Of a DNA stretch of 64,000 bases, positions 28,950-36,906 are shown piece by piece. The position numbers were made by a program, and so were the translations under genes. Numbering within the stretch: the stretch's first letter is position 1; each line of letters begins with the position of its first letter. The notes beneath the pieces are model-generated. The model was not told the DNA's origin and searched no databases. It worked only from the letters and a program-made list of their open reading frames with translations. The DNA comes from Peterkaempfera bronchialis (lineage in GTDB: Bacteria; Actinomycetota; Actinomycetes; Streptomycetales; Streptomycetaceae): NCBI RefSeq assembly GCF_003258605.2, contig NZ_CP031264.1, positions 1,984,001-2,048,000 on the forward strand. The letters are read 5' to 3'.

Positions 28950-29681
28950 ATGTCCACGGACAACGCCGCCTCTGGCCAAGGTCGTTCGGATCGACATCTC
29001 GTCCTCTGGGATGTGGACCACACACTCGTGAGGATCGGTGGCGGGGTGAGCCGCGCCATCTACGCCCAGGCATTCGAGAGCGTGACCGGTCGCCCGCTGA
29101 ATGCGCTGGCCGACATGTCCGGTCGGACCGAGCGGGCGATCACGGTGGACACACTGCGCCTCAACGGCATCGATGAGCCGGAAGTGCGCTTTGCCGCCTT
29201 CTACTCCGCACTGGCGACAGCCGCCGAACAGCAGGCGGACCGGATACGGGAGTTCGGCATCGTCCTGCCCGGCGCCCGTGAAGCGTTGGACTCCTGTGCA
29301 GCCCACAACATCGTCCAGTCCGCAGCCACCGGCAACATCCGCCCCATTGCCATGACCAAGCTCACCACCCTGGCGGTGGGTGCAGACCTCGACTTCTCCG
29401 TTGGCGGCTACGGAGATGACGGCAGCGACCGGGCCGACCTGGTCCGCCAAGCACGCAAGCGGGCTGCGGAGAAGTACGGTCACGACTTCGCCGGCACCCG
29501 GACCGTCGTCGTCGGCGACACACCCCACGACGTTCGCGGCGCCCGGGATGCCGATGCACTGGCCGTGGCGGTCGCCAGCGGCAACAGCACCGCCGAGGAG
29601 CTGCGCCAAGCCGGCGCAGACATCGTGCTGACCAGCCTCCGGGACTTCCCCGTCCACTGCGGCGAAGCGCTCGGCTGGTGA
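28950..29681 (+). CDS. HAD-superfamily phosphatase
   Basis: A 243-residue hydrolase that probably removes phosphate from a small metabolite. Motif I is LWDVDHTL (nucleophile Asp21, acid/base Asp23); motif II includes SAATGNI; motif IV is VVVGDTPHDV. A helical cap lies between motifs I and II. ATG 28950 has little ribosome binding site, but TACGCT eight bases before it could be a -10 box of a leaderless transcript. It is divergent from the MfnB operon across about 230 bases, so it is a candidate to dephosphorylate the furan phosphate. Phosphoglycolate or a nucleotide are alternatives. Confidence 0.88.
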   Translation: MSTDNAASGQGRSDRHLVLWDVDHTLVRIGGGVSRAIYAQAFESVTGRPLNALADMSGRTERAITVDTLRLNGIDEPEVRFAAFYSALATAAEQQADRIREFGIVLPGAREALDSCAAHNIVQSAATGNIRPIAMTKLTTLAVGADLDFSVGGYGDDGSDRADLVRQARKRAAEKYGHDFAGTRTVVVGDTPHDVRGARDADALAVAVASGNSTAEELRQAGADIVLTSLRDFPVHCGEALGW

Positions 29682-29722
29682 TCACACCTCGGCTTCGGCC
29701 GCGAGCCCTGCCGGACAACCAA

Positions 29723-29750
29723 CAGGGGCCGCCCTGGCGGACGGCCCCTG
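29723..29750. terminator. Hairpin between HAD phosphatase and tRNA-Ala
   Basis: A 9-bp stem CAGGGGCCG/CGGCCCCTG with a 10-base loop lies between the convergent phosphatase and tRNA genes and can serve both. Confidence 0.7.
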
Positions 29751-29760
29751 AAAGTAAAAG

Positions 29761-29833
<73 letters not shown>

Positions 29834-30020
29834 TTGACCTGCGGTGCCGCCGGTTCTGGTCCCTGCTGGTTCCCCCCGGCGACATCGCTTACTCTACACG
29901 TTCGCGAGAGCGGTCCACGAATCCGTATCCGGCTCGGCCGGGCGTCGGACGGCGCCCCGCGCCGGGCGACGCCCCCGAGCCTCCCCTACGAGCGGTTGGC
30001 GAGTACGCTGTAAGCGAGCG

Positions 30021-30710
30021 TTACTCAGGGTGACTGAGAGCCTGGGCTGGCCGAGCCCGGCACCACGGCGAGGGCAGCGGGTGGACCCCGCCCGCCGGAG
30101 TGCGACCGGCCGCCGGTCCTGCGGGAGAGGGGTCATCCCGGGCCTCCTCCGCGATGCCGCTGCTGCCCAGGTCGGCGAACGTGAGCCGGGGCATCGACGC
30201 GATGTCGATGCCGTACCGGCGGTAGACGAGCGTGGTGTTCTCACTGGTGAGGTCCTCCACCAGCAACCCGATCGCGTGGACGGTCTCGTGAACGTGTTCG
30301 CCGCTGCTCCCCTCGACCTCCAGGTACGGGGGGATGAGCGGCCAGTGGTCGATCTCGATGGCCGCTCCGAGCAGCGACCAGGACGATCGGCGGTTCTCCT
30401 GGTACGCCTTGGGCTGGTATCCGAGCTTGCCGAGAATGGCGTTGGTGGCGTCGAAGTCGCCGACGGTGGTCTCGGTCTCCCTCACACCGTCGATGGCTTC
30501 GGGGTCCGAGATCTCCTTGACGCACAGGGTCACGGCGGTGCCGGTGTCCCGCAGGCGGACCCACGTCCCGGCCTTGCCGGGGATGTCGTAGACATAGCGG
30601 CGCTGGAGCCGGTCCCCGTGGTGCTCGGCGCCCGCCTCCGCCAGCGCGGCGCGGATCTTCTCGGGGTCGACGTCAAGGATCTTCGCCTCGTACTCGACTT
30701 CGGTGCTCAT
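30021..30710 (-). CDS. CYTH-domain protein (class IV adenylate cyclase/CyaB-like)
   Basis: A 229-residue protein of the CYTH triphosphate tunnel family, which acts on nucleoside or inorganic triphosphates. ATG 30710 follows GGAGGG. The family signature ExExK is present right at the start as EYEAK (Glu6, Glu8, Lys10). Further tunnel residues appear in YVYDIPGKAGTWVRLRD, TLCVKEI and IEIDHWPLIPPYLEVEG. The spacing resembles CyaB-type proteins more than thiamine triphosphatases. The last 35 residues are Pro/Ala-rich and may be a read-on tail. It lies between identical tRNA-Ala genes and is transcribed in the same direction. Confidence 0.85.
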   Translation of the reverse strand: MSTEVEYEAKILDVDPEKIRAALAEAGAEHHGDRLQRRYVYDIPGKAGTWVRLRDTGTAVTLCVKEISDPEAIDGVRETETTVGDFDATNAILGKLGYQPKAYQENRRSSWSLLGAAIEIDHWPLIPPYLEVEGSSGEHVHETVHAIGLLVEDLTSENTTLVYRRYGIDIASMPRLTFADLGSSGIAEEARDDPSPAGPAAGRTPAGGVHPLPSPWCRARPAQALSHPE

Positions 30711-30813
30711 ATGAACTTCCCTCCAGGGTGCGGGAGTTGCGAGGCAAGGGAGCTGAGTCTGGAGGGCAAGCTGCCGCAGACGGAGCCTGCGGGGTGTCTG
30801 GGCGGGGATGCGG

Positions 30814-30847
30814 AACGGGCCGCCTCCCGTGGGGGAGGCGGCCCGTT
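30814..30847 (-). terminator. Terminator after the tandem tRNA-Ala pair
   Basis: A perfect 15-bp stem (AACGGGCCGCCTCCC and its complement) with loop GTGG lies 10 bases downstream of tRNA copy 2 on the minus strand. Confidence 0.85.
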
Positions 30848-30856
30848 GCGTCGCTG

Positions 30857-30929
<73 letters not shown>

Positions 30930-30930
30930 G

Positions 30931-31003
<73 letters not shown>

Positions 31004-31099
31004 GCTGTTCTGCCTGCGCGTCCCGTTTTCCGGGCGGCGCTGCGAACGAGGAAGACTTTAACGGGTGACTTCAGGATTTGGCCAATTGGGCCTTGGGCC

Positions 31100-31126
31100 C
31101 CTCCTCGCCGGGGGCGGGCGAGGAGG
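31100..31126 (-). terminator. Hairpin after the histidine phosphatase gene
   Basis: A 10-bp stem CCTCCTCGCC/GGCGAGGAGG with a 7-base loop lies about 30 bases after the stop on the minus strand. Confidence 0.65.
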
Positions 31127-31157
31127 GAGGGCAGGGCCCCGCCCCGCCCCCGCGCGG

Positions 31158-31805
31158 TCAGGTGTCGTCGCCGATGACCGGCTCGGGCAGGGTCCCGGCG
31201 TTGTGCTCCAGCAGCCGCCAGCCGCGTCCGCCCCGGCCCAGGACGGACCAGCAGCAGTTGGAGAGGCCGCCCAGGGACTCCCAGTGGAACGGCTCCAGGC
31301 CCAGCAGCCGGCCCAGGCTGGTGCGGATCGCACCGCCGTGGCTGACCACCACCAGGGTGCCGTCGCCCGGGAGCCGCTCCACGGCCTCCAGGATCACCGG
31401 GACGGCCCGGTCGGCCACCTCGGTCTCCAGCTCCCCGCCGCCCCGCCGGACCGGCTCGCCACGCCTCCAGGCCGCGTAGTCGTCGCCGTACTTCTGCTGG
31501 ATCTCGGTGTTGGTCAGCCCCTGCCACACCCCGGCGTAGGTCTCCCGCAGGGCCTGGTGGCGGGTGACGGGCAGGCCCGTGACGGCGGCCAGTTCGGCCG
31601 CCGTTTCGGTGGCCCGCCCCAGGTCGGAGGCGATGATCGCATCCGGTTGCAGCGCCGCGAGCTGCCGGGCGGCCCGGCGCGCCTGGGCACGGCCGGTCTC
31701 CGTCAGCGGGATGTCGGTGGAGCCCTGGAAGCGGCCTTCGAGGTTCCACGAGGTCTGCCCGTGCCGCCAGAAGACGACGCGCGGGCCGCGCCTCGCGCCG
31801 TTCAG
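31158..31805 (-). CDS. Histidine phosphatase (phosphoglycerate-mutase-like), apparent CTG start
   Basis: A 215-residue phosphatase of the RHG superfamily. The frame contains the catalytic FWRHGQTSWN near residue 15 and the second histidine in VVSHGGAIRTS. GRFQGSTDIPLTETG is also typical. The frame has no ATG, GTG or TTG until codon 93, which would delete the active site. The best start is CTG 31805: it overlaps the rsfS stop as CTGA, has GGGAG six bases upstream, and reads (M)NGARRGPRVVFWRHG, as homologues begin. Alternatively an upstream start change or sequencing error is possible. The substrate is unknown. Confidence 0.85.
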   Translation of the reverse strand: MNGARRGPRVVFWRHGQTSWNLEGRFQGSTDIPLTETGRAQARRAARQLAALQPDAIIASDLGRATETAAELAAVTGLPVTRHQALRETYAGVWQGLTNTEIQQKYGDDYAAWRRGEPVRRGGGELETEVADRAVPVILEAVERLPGDGTLVVVSHGGAIRTSLGRLLGLEPFHWESLGGLSNCCWSVLGRGGRGWRLLEHNAGTLPEPVIGDDT

Positions 31806-32290
31806 CTGAGGCTCCCGTCGGCGACCTCCACGGCCTTCGCGGCATTCCCGGCTTCGGTGGCCTCGGTGGCCTCGACGGCATTGCCGGCGGCGTCGGTACG
31901 GGCCTCGGGGCGGTTGCGGGTCGCCACCGCGTCCTCGGGCAGCTTCAGCTCCGGGCAGTCCTTCCAGAGCCGCTCAAGGGCGTAGAAGGAGCGCTCCTCG
32001 GAGTGCTGCACATGGACGACGATGTCGATGTAGTCGAGCAGGATCCAGCGGCCCTCGCGCTCGCCCTCGCGGCGGACGGGCTTGGCGCCGCGCTCCTTGA
32101 GCAGCCGCTCCTCGATCTCGTCCGAGATGGCCTTGACCTGGCGGTCGTTGGGGGCGGACGCCAGCAGGAAGGCGTCGGTGATGGCGAGGACCTCGCTGAC
32201 GTCGTACGCGATGACGTCGTGGGCGAGCTTGTCGGCCGCTGCCTGCGCGGCGGTGGTGATGAGCTCTACGGCCCGGTCGGTAGCGGTCAC
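31802..32290 (-). CDS. rsfS: Ribosomal silencing factor RsfS
   Basis: RsfS binds ribosomal protein L14 and blocks subunit joining during starvation. The core at residues 1-120 is well conserved: ATDRAVELITTAAQAAADK, DAFLLASAPNDRQVKAISDEIEE, and EGRWILLDYIDIVVHVQHSEERSFYALERLW. GTG 32290 is the start used by homologues; the upstream in-frame region has no protein character. The C-terminal 40 residues (AAGNAVEATEATEAGNAAKAVEVA) are a low-complexity extension. It overlaps the next gene by four bases and follows the LytR-type gene, all downstream of nadD. Confidence 0.94.
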   Translation of the reverse strand: MTATDRAVELITTAAQAAADKLAHDVIAYDVSEVLAITDAFLLASAPNDRQVKAISDEIEERLLKERGAKPVRREGEREGRWILLDYIDIVVHVQHSEERSFYALERLWKDCPELKLPEDAVATRNRPEARTDAAGNAVEATEATEAGNAAKAVEVADGSLS

Positions 32291-32364
32291 GATCGGCTTT
32301 CGGTAGGGAACGGGGTTCGCCTCCCAGGATCTCACGCCGCCGGGCCGCTCCCGCATCGATATCC

Positions 32365-32401
32365 GTGGCCGCCGCCCCCTGGGGCAGGGGACGGCGGCCA
32401 C
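32365..32401 (-). terminator. Hairpin after the LytR-type gene
   Basis: A 16-bp stem with one mismatch begins GTGGCCGCCG and ends CGGCGGCCAC, with loop GGGGC. It lies nine bases after the stop and before rsfS. Confidence 0.75.
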
Positions 32402-32409
32402 GGGGCGGT

Positions 32410-34338
32410 CTACTGGTCGGCGGCGGGCCTCCCCTTGTAGTCCTGGCCGAGCACCACCAGGATGTCGGCCGTCTGGCCGCCGGTGGCCTTCTTCACCGAG
32501 GTCTTCGGCAGATCCAGGGTGAGGGCGAGCTGCCTGGCCGCCTCGGCGCGGCCGTCGTCGGTGTACCGGATCTCGGTGGTGGCGACCGGGGTGGCGGCCT
32601 TGGCGAGCGGCGGTACGAAGGTGTAGCCGCTGTTCACCACCTGGACCTGGGCGTCGTCTGCCCGGCCCTTGGTGCCGCTGGCGTCCTGGATGGCGACCCT
32701 GGCCGGGCCGCTGCTGCTGTCGGCGTTGTGCACGGTGCCGCCCAGCACCTCCTTGACCAGCGTTCCGGCGGAGGACTCGTCCACCGTGCCATTGGCCTTC
32801 ACCGGCAGCGTACGGACGGTGAACCGGCCCGCGCCGGACTCCTTGGCCAGTGCGGCGAGCGAGGCGCCGAGCTGCTTCTCGGAGAGCGAGGGGTCCATCA
32901 CCGCGTTCATCCGCTTGACGGTGTCGGCGGCGGACGAGCCGTCCGTGGGCATCGCCTTGAGTATCGCGCTCAGCACCTGCCCGAAGCGGGCCAGCTGGGC
33001 GTCGGGCTGCTCCCCCCCGGCCCGGTAGGTGGCGTAGGCGACGGCGGCCTGGCCGTTGAGGCCCTGCGCCTTGCCTGCCGTGACCACCGTCTTGCCGCTC
33101 TGGGTGACCGCCGTGTCGGTGTCCAGGGTGATGCCGCCGAGCTGGTCCACCAGGATCTGCAGATACGGGGTGTCCAGCCGCCAGGTGCCGGCGATGGGTG
33201 CGCCGAGGACGGTGGCCAGTGCCTCCTGGGTGCCGCCGGCGCCCTGGCCGTCCAGGGAGGCGGCGAGGGTGGTGGTACCGGAGTCGCCGCCGTCGTCCGG
33301 GAGCAGCAGGGCGCCGGGCAGCAGCAGGGCCGAGCCCTTGCCGCCGGCCGCGTCGTCCACCAGCAGGGCGGTGGAGGTGGTGCCCTTGAGGTCGTGCAGG
33401 TGGACGGCGATCACCTCGCGCTTGCCGCCGGCCACGTCGGCTGCGGCCCCGTCGCCGAACACCCCGGTCTTCCAGAGGTATCCGGCGCCGCCCACGGCCG
33501 CCAGCACCAGCACCACGACCAGCGCGACCACCCGGTTGCGGCCGCGCCGCTTGCGCTCGTCGCGCCGCTCACTCCGGGTCTCGGCGAACTTCAGCCAGTC
33601 GATGACGTCTTCGGACTCCTCCTCGTCGTCGACAAAGGTGAACTCCTCGCCGTCATAGCCCGCCTCCCCACCCTTGCCCGCGCCCGCGCCCTTGCCGCCG
33701 CCCCCCTGGCGGCGGGGCTGCTGCTTCGAGGGCTGGGCCGGAGCCTGGGCCGGAGGCTGCTGCCCGGGGGCCTGCGGCTGCCGTGGGGGCGGCACAGCGG
33801 CCTGCTGCTGCCCCTGCCCGGCGGCGGCGGAGTACGGGTCCACGGCGGGGTACTGGCCGGTGCCATAGGGGTCGGCCGGGTAGCCCTGGCCCTGCTGCGG
33901 CTGCGGCTGGGCGTACGGGTCGACGGGGTAGGACCCGGTGTCGTACTGCTGCCCGCCCTGGCCCCCCTGCCCGCCATAGCCGCCCCCGTACGGGTCCGCA
34001 TAGCCCTGGCCCTGCTGCGGCTGCGGCTGCGGCTGGGCGTACGGGTCGGCGGGATAGGACCCGGTGTCGTACTGCTGCCCGCCCTGGCCCCCCTGCCCGC
34101 CATAGCCGCCCCCGTACGGGTCCACAGCCGGATACTGGCCGGTGCCGTACGGGTCCGCACCGTAACCGCCGTGCTGCTGCTGGCCGTAGCCGCCCTGCTG
34201 CTGCGGCGGCTGGCCGCCGTGGGCCCCGGGTGACCACTCGCCGGGATCGTCCCAGCCGTCCTGCTGCTCCACGGGCGCATAGCGCCTCGCGGACCAGTCG
34301 TCGCCCCCCGGTCCCCTGCGGTCTGCCGTTCCGGTCAC
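32410..34338 (-). CDS. LytR-type membrane protein with degenerate LCP domain and LytR C-terminal domain
   Basis: A 642-residue protein. GTG 34338 has GAGGGG just before it; a TTG four codons upstream is possible. Residues 1-200 are Gly/Gln/Tyr/Pro-rich with two long repeats (DPYGGGYGGQGGQGG; QQYDTGSYP). A charged stretch and one membrane helix follow (VVALVVVLVLAAVGGAGYL). The outer part resembles the LytR-CpsA-Psr ligase fold but lacks a clear set of its catalytic Arg/Asp residues. The end (ATTEIRYTDDGRAEAARQLALTL...ILVVLGQDYKG) is a LytR_C domain. A role in wall polymer attachment is possible, but as an enzyme it looks doubtful. It follows nadD. Confidence 0.8.
   Translation of the reverse strand: MTGTADRRGPGGDDWSARRYAPVEQQDGWDDPGEWSPGAHGGQPPQQQGGYGQQQHGGYGADPYGTGQYPAVDPYGGGYGGQGGQGGQQYDTGSYPADPYAQPQPQPQQGQGYADPYGGGYGGQGGQGGQQYDTGSYPVDPYAQPQPQQGQGYPADPYGTGQYPAVDPYSAAAGQGQQQAAVPPPRQPQAPGQQPPAQAPAQPSKQQPRRQGGGGKGAGAGKGGEAGYDGEEFTFVDDEEESEDVIDWLKFAETRSERRDERKRRGRNRVVALVVVLVLAAVGGAGYLWKTGVFGDGAAADVAGGKREVIAVHLHDLKGTTSTALLVDDAAGGKGSALLLPGALLLPDDGGDSGTTTLAASLDGQGAGGTQEALATVLGAPIAGTWRLDTPYLQILVDQLGGITLDTDTAVTQSGKTVVTAGKAQGLNGQAAVAYATYRAGGEQPDAQLARFGQVLSAILKAMPTDGSSAADTVKRMNAVMDPSLSEKQLGASLAALAKESGAGRFTVRTLPVKANGTVDESSAGTLVKEVLGGTVHNADSSSGPARVAIQDASGTKGRADDAQVQVVNSGYTFVPPLAKAATPVATTEIRYTDDGRAEAARQLALTLDLPKTSVKKATGGQTADILVVLGQDYKGRPAADQ
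33881..34126 (-). repeat. Two tandem 120/126-bp repeats in the LytR-type gene
   Basis: 33881-34000 and 34001-34126 are nearly identical and differ mainly by an extra CTGCGG in the second copy. They encode the Gly/Gln/Tyr-rich cytoplasmic repeats. Confidence 0.85.
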
Positions 34339-34378
34339 GCCGCCCCTCAAGGTCTTCCGTTTGCCTCTGCGCGGCGCG

Positions 34379-35023
34379 TCAGCCGCCGGTGGCGGCCTGG
34401 CCGCCCTTGCGGTGGTAGAGCGCGCGCTTGTCGATGTAGCGCACCACCCCGTCGGGGACCAGGTACCAGACCGGTTCCCCGCGGGCCACCCGTGAGCGGC
34501 AGTCCGAGGAGGAGATGGCCAGCGCGGGCACCTCGACCAGGGACACCCCGCCCTCGGGCAGTCCAGGGTTCGTCAAAGTGTGCCCCGGACGGGTCACTCC
34601 GATGAAATGTGCGAGTCCGAACATCTCCTCGGCGTTGCGCCAGGAGAGGATCTGCTCCAGCGCGTCGGCGCCGGTGATGAAGAAGAGGTCGGCGTCGGGG
34701 TGTTCGGCCCGCAGGTCGCGCAGGGTGTCCACGGTGTAGGTGGGGCCCTTGCGGTCGATGTCGATCCGGCTGACCGAGAACTGCGGGTTGGAGGCGGTCG
34801 CGATGACCGTCATCAGATAGCGGTCCTCGGCCGGGGAGACCCGCTGCTCGCTCTTCTGCCACGGCTGCCCGGTGGGGACGAAGACCACCTCGTCCAGGGC
34901 GAACAGGCTCGCCACCTCACTGGCGGCCACCAGGTGCCCGTGGTGGATCGGGTCGAAGGTGCCGCCCATCACTCCGAGGCGCTTCTTCACCGGCGCACCG
35001 CCGGTATCGGCCTGCTGTTCCAT
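34379..35023 (-). CDS. nadD: Nicotinate-nucleotide adenylyltransferase
   Basis: NadD converts nicotinate mononucleotide plus ATP to deamido-NAD in NAD synthesis. The 214-residue product has the nucleotidyltransferase signature [13 protein letters not shown] near residue 19, [14 protein letters not shown], and the C-terminal [10 protein letters not shown] (canonical ISSTxIR). The first 13 residues ([13 protein letters not shown]) are a short extension. It heads nadD - LytR-type gene - rsfS - phosphatase, the usual actinobacterial order, and is preceded by a terminator for the small genes upstream. Confidence 0.96.
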   Translation of the reverse strand: MEQQADTGGAPVKKRLGVMGGTFDPIHHGHLVAASEVASLFALDEVVFVPTGQPWQKSEQRVSPAEDRYLMTVIATASNPQFSVSRIDIDRKGPTYTVDTLRDLRAEHPDADLFFITGADALEQILSWRNAEEMFGLAHFIGVTRPGHTLTNPGLPEGGVSLVEVPALAISSSDCRSRVARGEPVWYLVPDGVVRYIDKRALYHRKGGQAATGG

Positions 35024-35059
35024 GCCGACTCACCTTACGGGATGTGTCCGGATGCGGAA

Positions 35060-35092
35060 CCGGCCCTCCGCCCGAGGTGGGCGGAGGGCCGG
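35060..35092 (-). terminator. Terminator between the small membrane genes and nadD
   Basis: A perfect 14-bp stem CCGGCCCTCCGCCC/GGGCGGAGGGCCGG with loop GAGGT begins 33 bases after the 48-residue gene. Confidence 0.85.
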
Positions 35093-35125
35093 ACGGGACG
35101 GCGGTCGCGGCTCGGCGGTCGCGGC

Positions 35126-35272
35126 TCAGCGGTCGCGGTTGAACCGGGTCGCGATGAAGAGGAGCACCAGCAGGGCGAACAGCGCCCCGCCACCGGTCAG
35201 CGCGGGGTTGAGGCTCTCGTGGTTGCCGCCCTCGGCGAGCAGGCTCAGGGCGGGGACTGCGGCAGTGGTCAT
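35126..35272 (-). CDS. Small single-span membrane protein, 48 residues
   Basis: A 48-residue protein starts at ATG 35272 (MTTAAVPALSLLAEGG). It has a short polar head (NHESLNPALTGGG), one membrane helix (ALFALLVLLFIATRF) and a tail NRDR. The length, position next to nadD and head-helix-tail plan suggest a conserved streptomycete microprotein. GAAGG lies about nine bases upstream. No function is known to me. Confidence 0.7.
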   Translation of the reverse strand: MTTAAVPALSLLAEGGNHESLNPALTGGGALFALLVLLFIATRFNRDR

Positions 35273-35449
35273 CGTCGGCAGGACCTTCTCGGCTCGGGGG
35301 CGGGTGCGGGGTCCCGGTCCTGGCCGTGCCGGCGGCTGCCGCCGCCGTGGGGGCACCGGTGGCCCGCGTGCTCATGGTACGGGTGGGCCGTCCGCAACCG
35401 CGCGGCGGCTCCATGCGTCCGTAGCCGCAGGGGGTCTCGCGCGTGGCGG

Positions 35450-35602
35450 TCAGCGGCTGTTGTCGCGGCCGGCCCGGGCGATGGCCCAGACCAGCAGGAG
35501 TACGCCCACCACTGCGGCGATCACCACGACGCGCAGGAAGATGCCCGGTCCTCCCTCCTCGGAGATGGGCCGGGCAAGCATCATCAGGGTCTCGGGCGAC
35601 AT
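35450..35602 (-). CDS. Small single-span membrane protein, 50 residues
   Basis: ATG 35602 follows GGAG by eight bases. The product MSPETLMMLARPISEEGG continues into one membrane helix (VVVIAAVVGVLLLVWAIAR) and ends AGRDNSR. It resembles the neighbouring 48-residue protein in plan but not in sequence. Both lie between the divergent M48 protease gene and nadD. Function unknown. Confidence 0.65.
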   Translation of the reverse strand: MSPETLMMLARPISEEGGPGIFLRVVVIAAVVGVLLLVWAIARAGRDNSR

Positions 35603-35808
35603 GGTCGGGGCTCCTCGGTCGACGGTCTCGGCCAAGCCTAGACCGGGGCGATCCGGACACCCTGGCCGCCCCGCCCGTCCGCAGGGGGGACGCGGCGGGA
35701 CCCCGCACCGTAGGGTGACGGCGGGGACGAGTACGAGCAGGCGACGGACGAAGCGGACGGCGGGGGCCGACACCTCAGGGACCCGCGCCGCCAGGAGGTA
35801 CTCAAGAC

Positions 35809-36882
35809 ATGACCGACCCCACCGACAGCAGCAAGGTGCCCAGCCGCAGCCGCAAGCGGTTCCCGGGCATCTCCACCCGCGCCTGGGAGCACCCGGCCGA
35901 CCGCTCGGCGCTGGTCGCGCTGCGCAAGCTCTCCGGGTTCGACGAGGTGCTGAAGAAGCTGGCCGGTCTGGTGTCCGAGCGCAGCGTGCGGCTGATGTTC
36001 CTGGCCACCGCCGTGAAGACCTCGGAGCGCCAGTTCCCGCACATCCACGAGATGGTGCGCGACGCGGCGTACATCCTGGACCTGGAGAAGGTCCCCGAGC
36101 TGTACGTCACCCAGGACCCGCAGCCCAACGCCATGTGCATCGGCATGGACACCCCGATCATCGTGGTGACCACCGGGCTGGTGGAGATGCTGGACGAGGA
36201 GGAGCTGCGGGCGGTGGTCGGCCATGAGGTCGGACACGCCATGTCCGGCCACGCCGTCTACCGGACCATGCTGCTGATCCTCACCAATATCGCCACCCGG
36301 ATCGCCTGGCTGCCGCTGGGCAATATCGCGATCATGGCGATCATCACCGCGCTCAAGGAGTGGTTCCGCAAGTCGGAGCTCTCCTGCGACCGGGCCGGGC
36401 TGCTGGCGGGCCAGGACCTCCAGGCGTCGATGCGCGGCCTGATGAAGCTGGCCGGGGGCCACCACCTGGCCGAGATGAACGTGGACGCGTTCATCGAGCA
36501 GGCCGAGGAGTACGAGAAGGCCGGCGACCTGCGCGACGGTGTGATCAAGCTGCTCCAGGTGCTGCCGCAGACCCACCCCTTCGCGGTGGTCCGGGTGGCG
36601 AAGCTGAAGAAGTGGGCGGAGAGCGAGGAGTACCGCTCGATCATGGCGGGGGCCTACCCGCGCCGCAGCGACGACGAGAGCACCTCGGTGACCGACCAGT
36701 GGAAGGCCACCGCCGAGTCGTACGCCAAGTCGGTCAAGGAGAGCAAGGACCCGCTGATGGGCCTGATCCGCGACATCACCGGCGGCGCCGGCGACATGGG
36801 CAGCAAGCTGCGCGACGTCTTCAGCGGCTCGCGCAGCGGCGGCGGGCAGGACGGCGAGCAGGGCGGCGCCGAGCGCGGCTGA
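35809..36882 (+). CDS. M48 family metalloprotease (HtpX-like)
   Basis: A 357-residue zinc peptidase. The active site is VVGHEVGHAMSGH: His139 and His143 bind zinc and Glu140 is catalytic. Glu190 in KSELSCDRAGLL is the third ligand. A hydrophobic segment lies at about 152-182 (MLLILTNIATRIAWLPLGNIAIMAII), so it may be membrane-associated, although it lacks the N-terminal helices of true HtpX. AGGAGG precedes ATG 35809. The C-terminus is charged and Gly-rich. It is divergent from the two small membrane genes and converges on the gene at 36907. Confidence 0.9.
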   Translation: MTDPTDSSKVPSRSRKRFPGISTRAWEHPADRSALVALRKLSGFDEVLKKLAGLVSERSVRLMFLATAVKTSERQFPHIHEMVRDAAYILDLEKVPELYVTQDPQPNAMCIGMDTPIIVVTTGLVEMLDEEELRAVVGHEVGHAMSGHAVYRTMLLILTNIATRIAWLPLGNIAIMAIITALKEWFRKSELSCDRAGLLAGQDLQASMRGLMKLAGGHHLAEMNVDAFIEQAEEYEKAGDLRDGVIKLLQVLPQTHPFAVVRVAKLKKWAESEEYRSIMAGAYPRRSDDESTSVTDQWKATAESYAKSVKESKDPLMGLIRDITGGAGDMGSKLRDVFSGSRSGGGQDGEQGGAERG

Positions 36883-36906
36883 GGCCGCTGCCGGGCGGGG
36901 GGCGGC

